64,000 nucleotides of DNA from Sipunculus nudus (taxonomy: Eukaryota; Annelida; Sipuncula; Golfingiida; Sipunculidae), in NCBI GenBank assembly GCA_026874595.1, contig CM049321.1, positions 45,815,797 through 45,879,796 of the forward strand, written 5' to 3'. The notes beneath the pieces are model-generated. The model saw only the letters and a program-made list of their open reading frames with translations, was not told where the DNA came from and did not search any database. Below are positions 57,783 through 64,000 of this stretch, piece after piece. Each line of letters starts with the position of its first letter. Within the stretch, counting starts at the first letter, position 1. Position numbers and translations under genes: made by a program.

Positions 57783-59275
57783 TAGCTCAGCTGACTGAAA
57801 GTCATCTGAGCTATAGCGATCACCCTTTGTCAGGCGTCCGTCTGTCTTTCCGTCCCTTAAAAAGGGTCAAATCGTAACCACTACGGTACCCCTAGAATCA
57901 TTTTAACTTTACATCCTAAGATGTCCATATAAAATCTCTTTGTAACCGGAAATTAGGCCTCTGTTACCCATATTCTTCGACCTATGGGGCATCGAAGTAC
58001 CCACCAGAATAATGGAAAATTTGATACAAAAGCTCAAGTATCTTAAAAACTAATGCATTTCATGGATATCGATCATGGAGTGTTTCATCAAATTCTGTAG
58101 ACTGGTGGCGCCACTTTTATTTTTTCGATTTTTTATGAGTTTTTTTTTCTCTATTTTGGAGACTTTAAAAGGTGCATTCATCTGTTAACAAGGCACAAAT
58201 CGTAACGACTGGACCTAGAATCTTCTATCTTGATATGCAGGGAGGCCCATTAAAAGTCTCTTTGAAACCTGAAATTAGATCTCTGAGCTATGGGGCTCCG
58301 AATTACCCCCCAGAATAATGGAAATTTTGATACAAAAGCTCAAGTATCTGAACAACTACTGCATTGATCACCATGATTCTTTGCATGGTTATTGATCATG
58401 GAATGTTTCATCAGTTTCTGCAGTCTGGTGGCGCCACCTGTATTTTTTTATATTTTATACGAAATTTTCTCCATTTTTGAGACCTCTTAAGATGCGGTCA
58501 TATGTTAACAGGACACAAAGACGTAACAACTGGACCTAGAATCTTCTCTCTTGACATGCAGGGAGGCCCATGAAAAGTCTCTTTGGAAACCTGAAATTAG
58601 ATCTCTGTTACCCATAACCTCTGAGCTATGGGGCTCCGAAATACCCCCCCCCCCCCAGAATAATGGAACATTTGATACGAAAGCTCAAGAAACTGAACAA
58701 CTATTGCATTGATCACCATGATTTTTGGCATGGTTATTGATCATGGAGTGTTTCATCAGTATCTGCAGACTTGTAGCGCCACTTGTTTTTTTTTTACGAT
58801 TTTTTTTTTCTCTATTTTTGAGACCTCTTAAGATGCTGTTATCCGATAATAGGGCACAAGTAAATGAATAACTACTGCCTTGATCACCATGATTATGTGC
58901 ATGAACATTGATCATGGGGTGTTCTATCACCTCCTGGAGACTGATGGCGACACCTGTATTTTTTCCATTTTTTATGATTTTTTTTTGTTTTTGTTTTTTA
59001 GCCCTGCAATGAATCTGTCAACTGTTAACATTGCACAATTCCTATCTGCTGGACCTTAAATTTTCTAACTTGACATTAAAGGAGGTTCATGAATATATCT
59101 CTGTGGAAAAATGAAATTAGGTCTCTGTTACCCATATTCTACGAGCTATGGGGCTCAGAAGTACCCATCAGAAAAATTAAAGATTTGATGTAAATTATAT
59201 TTCAAATACATCTTAAAACACACATTTTTTGTATTTTCAAGTTCAGCTGAGCGTCATGGCCCATGGGCAACTTGG
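57783..59275 (-). mobile_element. Family A element, reversed, about 1.5 kb
   Basis: On the plus strand it starts with the hairpin 'tagctcagctgactgaaagt' (57783 on), then GTCCGTCTGTC-type microsatellite, then about four monomers with palindromes or variants near 58105, 58430, 58770 and 58940. It ends with the reversed head (GCTGAGCGTCATGGCCCATG, about 59247-59266). Both ends meet T-rich flanks. It is the most compact head-to-tail copy in the window. Confidence 0.8.
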
Positions 59276-59554
59276 TTTTTTTTGTTAAGACCATTAAATG
59301 ACGTTATCATTTTAGATGCAAAAAATTCGTAGGAATACACACACTTGGAAACAAGCATATTTGCGAGGATAACCTGGAAAATTACTGAACATAAGCATAA
59401 CTGCCAGAGACCTTGGTGTCACTTAATCAGAACAATATGTCACAAGAAAGCTGTCCCGTGCCCCCCCCCCCCAAAGGCCCGGAGGTCCTTCGTTTATGAA
59501 TTAGGCCTTGTTAACGTATGGACGTTTTTCTACGATAACTCAGAAAATATAGGT
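59276..59554. other. Non-coding flank
   Basis: A C run lies at 59461-59471. The phrase 'cagaaaatataggtcacattg' resembles family A monomer text, so the hAT element probably landed in an old family A fragment. Confidence 0.5.
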
Positions 59555-61144
59555 CACATTGACAGAGTGTGGCCAATTACATTGAAAAGTAATCATTACA
59601 ATCACAATTACTTCCAAAAATTCCAATTGCAATTACTATTACAAATTACTTAAATTTTACAAAATAATGATTAAATTACAATTTCTTTTGAAAAGTAATT
59701 AATTACATTCAATTACTTTATAAAAAAATATATAATATACAGAGGCATGGTTCATGTAAAGTGTCATTCATGGCAGAAAGGCCAACTGATTAAATTTATG
59801 AAAGGAAAAACTGCAAATAATACATATCCAGTCTGGTGTCATCTATTAAAGTGCACTATAGCTATATAAAGATCTATATCAATGCCTAATGTTCAAATTT
59901 ACACTTTTCTCTTTTGGAAAGGCAAAACTGGCTGTCATCATCATATATGAACATTGCTTGTATAGTTTATAGTATCAGGCACTTAAACCTTTGCTGAGTG
60001 TTTTGACACAAAATAGAAATATCTGAAACCACGTAAACTATATTTTAAACATATAAATAATTGTTGGTTCAAATCTTTGATGATGGAAAACCTTTTTAGT
60101 GACTACCTTAATCCTATACAGTATTCCTACATATTAGTCAACTCATAAATACTAACTTTTTTTACTATCAATGATGATAAAAGATATGTCATATATACTG
60201 GAATGTTAAATACAATGAGATTTCACTAAACTCATGCAAACATTTCATGTGAATAATTCATAAAAAAAAATATATTAATGCTGAATATATAATATATTAC
60301 AATTTGATGTAATGAAATTATTAATAGGAAATAGTACTGAAAATCCAGTGAATTCACCATGGTAAGCTTCTAAATTATGTATGTCAGATAGTAAAACCAG
60401 TAATTAAGATTATTTGTAAACAATGCCCTGAGTCTCTGGGAACAGAAAACAGGGCAGACTGTTCAAATGTTAGAGCCAGCCAACTGAGACAGCCCTGCTA
60501 TCTTAATACCTATCTCTGTTTACCTCATGGGCCATTGAATTGAGGTAATTCTAATATCAGCCTTCTCAGATCATTAGCCTCTTTTGTTCCTTTGACTCCC
60601 TCAGTGTCAGCTAATTAGCTGATAAACACTGATGTAATCAGATCAATAGGAGTATGTTCCAGTCTCCATTTCAGTGAAAATGTGAAATGTAGCAAGCCCA
60701 AACTTGTTGTAGTGTAGCTCTGGACAGGTGTACTTCATGGAAGCTTGTTGGTGTTACTTTATCTAACCTGCAGTGGAGGCATTTGCAAAAAGAGGCCAGT
60801 TTGACTTATAAGGCATACTAATAAATTACCATGCTTATTACATGCATGGGTACTATTTATTCATTAATCATTTCTGACAATCCTTACCTAAGAGTGTTTT
60901 GATAAACAGTGCTGAGGAATGAGGTATAAGGAACGGTGTTCTGTCATAAATTGGGAAAGTAATTCGAAAGTGATTGAAAAATAATTGAAATTACATCTAT
61001 ATTTACCTTTGTAATCATTACAATTACAATTATTTGTAATTGAATTTTGTTCAATTACAAATAACATTCTATTATTTGAAAAATTGTAATTAATTACAGG
61101 TAATTACAATTACACGTTACAATTACCCCAACCCTGCACATTGA
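59555..61144. mobile_element. Non-autonomous hAT element with perfect 8-bp target duplication
   Basis: The target duplication CACATTGA lies at 59555-59562 and 61137-61144. The element is 59563-61136 (1574 bp), with ends CAGAGTGTGGCCAATTAC and, read inward from the right, CAGGGTTGGGGTAATTG. Behind both ends are long runs of diverged ATTACAATTAC-type repeats (59567-59720 and 60955-61130). No transposase frame. Taking out the element and one CACATTGA gives GGTCACATTGACCAAAGG, a continuous site. Confidence 0.85.
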
Positions 61145-61369
61145 CCAAAGGACCTTTCTGGACTTTAAACTTCATGTGCCTTGTGGTCGCTATTTTGCCC
61201 TGTTTATGAGAGACAATGGCGTTTAGAGTTTTTGTTTAGTAAATTAGAGAATACAGTGATCTACTTTTGGTTTCTGTAAGGACCCGTCAAAGTGTATAGT
61301 CTCAAATTCCAGCCTCTTGCCCAAACATGCATCAAGATATAATTTACCACAGCATCGGGACAGTGTTTT

Positions 61370-62735
61370 TTTATCAGGTGTGTTCATCTGCCTGCACGGG
61401 TGAGTTTCTAGATGACCCTCCAGGTAGAAATGCCAAGAGTAAAGTTTGCCACAAAGCTCTAACTTAAACGGTTTTTCGGAGTACGTGTCCTGAAGTGACT
61501 ATTATGGGTACTCCATTCGGAGAAACATTTACCACATTGCTCATATTTATACCGTTTTTATCCGCTATATATGCTCATTTGAATAATCAGTTAACTCGGC
61601 CGAGCGAAACATTTTTCACATTGCTTCCAGTTAAATGTTTTTCTCGAGTGTGTATCTTGATGGGAATCATCAATTTATTCGGCCGAGTGAAACATTTACG
61701 ACATTGCTCATAGTTATATGGATTTTCACCAGTGTGTATTTTGATGGGAATCTTCAGTTTTCTCGGCCGTGTGAGACATTTACCACATTGCTCACAGTTA
61801 AATGGATTTTCTCCAGTGCAGTGTGTCTTCATGGGAATCTTCAGTTTGCTCGGCCTAGTGAAATATTTAACACATTGCTAACAGTTATATTGTTTTTCTT
61901 CAGTATGTATCCTTATGTGAATCTTCAGTTACTCGGCCGATCGAAACATTCACCAAATTACTCACATTTATATCCTCGTTTACAGTCACTATGATCCTCT
62001 TCTCACAATAAATTTATCGTTTTGTTTAAATTAGATAGGTTTCTTCCGGTGTGCATCGTTAAATGCTTCTTCAGGTATTTATTGGAAGAGAAAGATTTTC
62101 CAACAGTACTCACAATTTAAGGGTTTTACTCAGGTATAAGCCTTGGCATGACTGCTCAGAGAACCCTGTGCAGAGAACCTTTGTCACATTGCGCATACGT
62201 AAATCGTTTATCTCCAGTGTGTGTCCTGATATGAGACTTTGGATGATCCTATCTTATGTGATTCTTCAGGCCTCTCAGCCCCGAAAAACTTTTATCACAT
62301 TGCTGACACTGGTGTGGTTTTTCTCCAACATGTGTACTGACGTGAGTCTTTAAGGTACTCCACTCAACAAAACATTTACTAAATGTTCACAGCTAAATAA
62401 TAGATTTTCTTCGGTATGTGAAAACGTATGCTTTTTCAGTTGATTTTTTAATATCGGAAGATCGACCACAAAGTGTACAGGTAAATGGTTTTTCTCCAGT
62501 ATGTGTCTTGATGTGACTTCTGAGAGTACTTCCTTTAGAAAAACGTTAACCACAAAAGTGGCATTGCTCACAGGTATATGGGTTTTCCCAGTAGGTGTCC
62601 TTATTGAGCCTTATGGTAACTTTGCCTCGATAAATGTCTGCCACATTGTTTACAACTAAATGGTTTTTCTCCAGTATGGGTGTTTATGCGCTTGCAACAT
62701 TGCTTTGCAACATTGGTTACATTTAATAATTCTTC
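61370..62735 (-). pseudogene. Decayed multi-finger C2H2 zinc-finger gene
   Basis: Reading the minus strand downward, about a dozen finger remnants are recognisable by CEQC, HTGEKPF-type linkers and H-x3-H. Clear ones are CKQCGRHLS, CEQCHFCG-stop-RFSKG, HQCQQCDKSFSGL, CEQCGKCLTRP and YEQCRKCFTRP. Several stops and frameshifts separate them (around 62610, 62545, 62450, 62365, 62250 and 61860), and some finger Cys or His residues are lost. It was probably a paralogue of the 11964-13292 gene type. No long frame remains. Confidence 0.8.
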
Positions 62736-63502
62736 TTCGTTAAAGGGGGCGGAAGCCTTAAATCTGAACCTGTTTAATTCAATTAATCCATCCATGAACA
62801 ACGTAAACAGGGATGCCATACGCGCTATATGATCCCAGTTAGTCCAGTAATTAAGGTCAAATGAGAAAAAACAAGGCCCATGGGCGCTGCCATGTTGGCT
62901 TGCTCGGCCCAGCACTGCTGACGTAACGGGAACCCTACTGTAGCAGCACAGTGATTGGCTTCAGGGCTGTAACCTCCAGCAGGGAGGCTAGTCAGTTGTG
63001 TGCCATCTGCTTGTGCAGCAGTGGTTTCTGCGCCCAGGTTAGGGTGAAGGTCATACTGGGAGAGCAGCATGGCCACTTGGTAAACAACGCGCGATCTCAG
63101 CGAAATTCAACAGTATTTGACGAGCCAGAGATATGACAGTGTGAACGAGTACTGCCAAATGACAAAAAAAAACATCGTCGGACGAGGATGAAAACACTGG
63201 GCGGGATTGTCATGCCTTGGATTCATGGTCTCAACGCAGTCACTTAGTACCGACGCAATGCCGACCAGGAGGTTACCCGTGTGCTGCCGAGCTTAGAGAG
63301 ATGTCCGCGCTTCTGACTTGGCCGAAACCAAATGTATCATCTAACCTGCCAGCTTTACTTTGTCTTTCGGAGGCGGTGCTTCGGACGTGATTTTCCAGAC
63401 GCCTAATATCGAAAGTTGAAAGGAGATGGACACCTTACAAAATGACTAATAGTAACAGGTAAGACCAGAAGGACTTTAAAATAAAACAATAATAATTACG
63501 AT
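62736..63502. other. CpG-richer stretch, possible promoter or 5' exon
   Basis: From about 62860 to 63430 CpG is denser than in the rest of the window. A donor-like CAG|GTAAGA lies at 63459 on the plus strand. The minus strand from here leads into the dead zinc-finger gene. It could be the promoter region of that gene, or of a gene to the right; I cannot tell which. Confidence 0.3.
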
Positions 63503-64000
63503 ATGCTTACGATCGTCAGTACTTTACTCCTGCATATATTTTATATCTTTATATTTGGCCCTTTTACACCTTCTGTCTTCCCTTTTTACTTTTTAAAAGT
63601 TATTTGTGCAACTATTGATATACCGGAAATGTATTGTATCATTGCATGCATGGTTGCTGATATAAACATTTTTTTTTATTATATTTTCCCATTCAAGTTT
63701 AACTATGAAGCTACCGCAAATGAAATATGTCATATATTATGTATACCATACTTAAAATGAGTATTCATAACTTAAAGAGATAAGCTTCTTCATTCATGCA
63801 GCTGCAAACTTGATAAAAAGATGCTCACAAGCATTAAAAGGGAATAAAGCAGTGACGCTCATAGCCATATACAAATTAACTCTGATAATAGTCTTGCAGT
63901 TTTCTTGAATTCATACATTTATTAAAACTTTAAAAAGTGTGTTAACTGAATAATAAATCACCTTTTTTCAACAAAATGCAACCAACCATCCAAAACGTCC
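63503..64000. other. AT-rich end of window
   Basis: One hydrophobic 85-codon open frame (63503-63760, plus) has no domain and looks like a chance frame in T-rich DNA. Nothing else is seen. Confidence 0.4.

Overview
The window reads as animal genomic DNA, most likely from a mollusc and probably a bivalve. It is AT-rich and non-coding over most of its length, with intron-containing genes, long TA, TAA and poly-C/poly-G tracts, and many non-autonomous mobile elements. Some of those elements have the layout known from bivalve 'pearl'-type elements: a conserved head, tandem core repeats, a GGACGGACA-type microsatellite and a hairpin tail. There is no operon structure, ribosome binding site or CRISPR array. 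The species call is an inference from repeat style, not from a diagnostic gene.

Layout. Positions 1-11026 are wall-to-wall repeats: family B (1-2166), a hairpin-tailed element (2167-2656), a family A variant interrupted by a family C element (3558-6040), and a 4.6-kb family A array of ~340-bp monomers (6438-11026). An intact-looking multi-finger C2H2 zinc-finger exon lies on the minus strand at 11964-13292 (the open frame runs to 13313, where a splice acceptor sits). From 13739 to 20013 there are more C, A and B repeats. From 20014 to 26512 there is AT-rich sequence and a second family B block. A hAT-type element with an 8-bp target duplication lies at 26543-27714. A Russian-doll nest of terminal-inverted-repeat elements lies at 28515-34130, followed by another family A element (34396-36388) and a fold-back element (36741-37120).

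The region 37.3-57.1 kb is the main gene-bearing part on the plus strand. A six-exon secreted lectin-like gene (signal peptide, PAN/apple-like domain, acidic linker, C-type lectin domain; 280 aa) can be assembled at 45065-50624 with consistent splice phases. Its first exon lies in a ~1.4-1.6-kb duplication whose other copy is at 38165-39780, so there is a second, earlier first-exon candidate. Broken relatives of the PAN and lectin exons lie at 53.9, 55.7 and 57.04 kb.

The right end has a reversed, apparently full-length family A element (57783-59275), a second hAT element with a perfect 8-bp target duplication (59563-61136), a decayed zinc-finger gene (61370-62735, minus), and a CpG-richer stretch that could be a promoter or 5' exon.

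The most interesting signal is a 12-bp perfect palindrome, GGTGGCGCCACC. It sits at the same relative place in core repeats of families A, B and C, which otherwise differ. Family A heads carry another perfect palindrome, TGACCCATGGGTCA, and family C cores carry direct repeats of the nuclear-receptor half-site AGGTCA. All similarity statements come from reading the window by eye; no database search was run.
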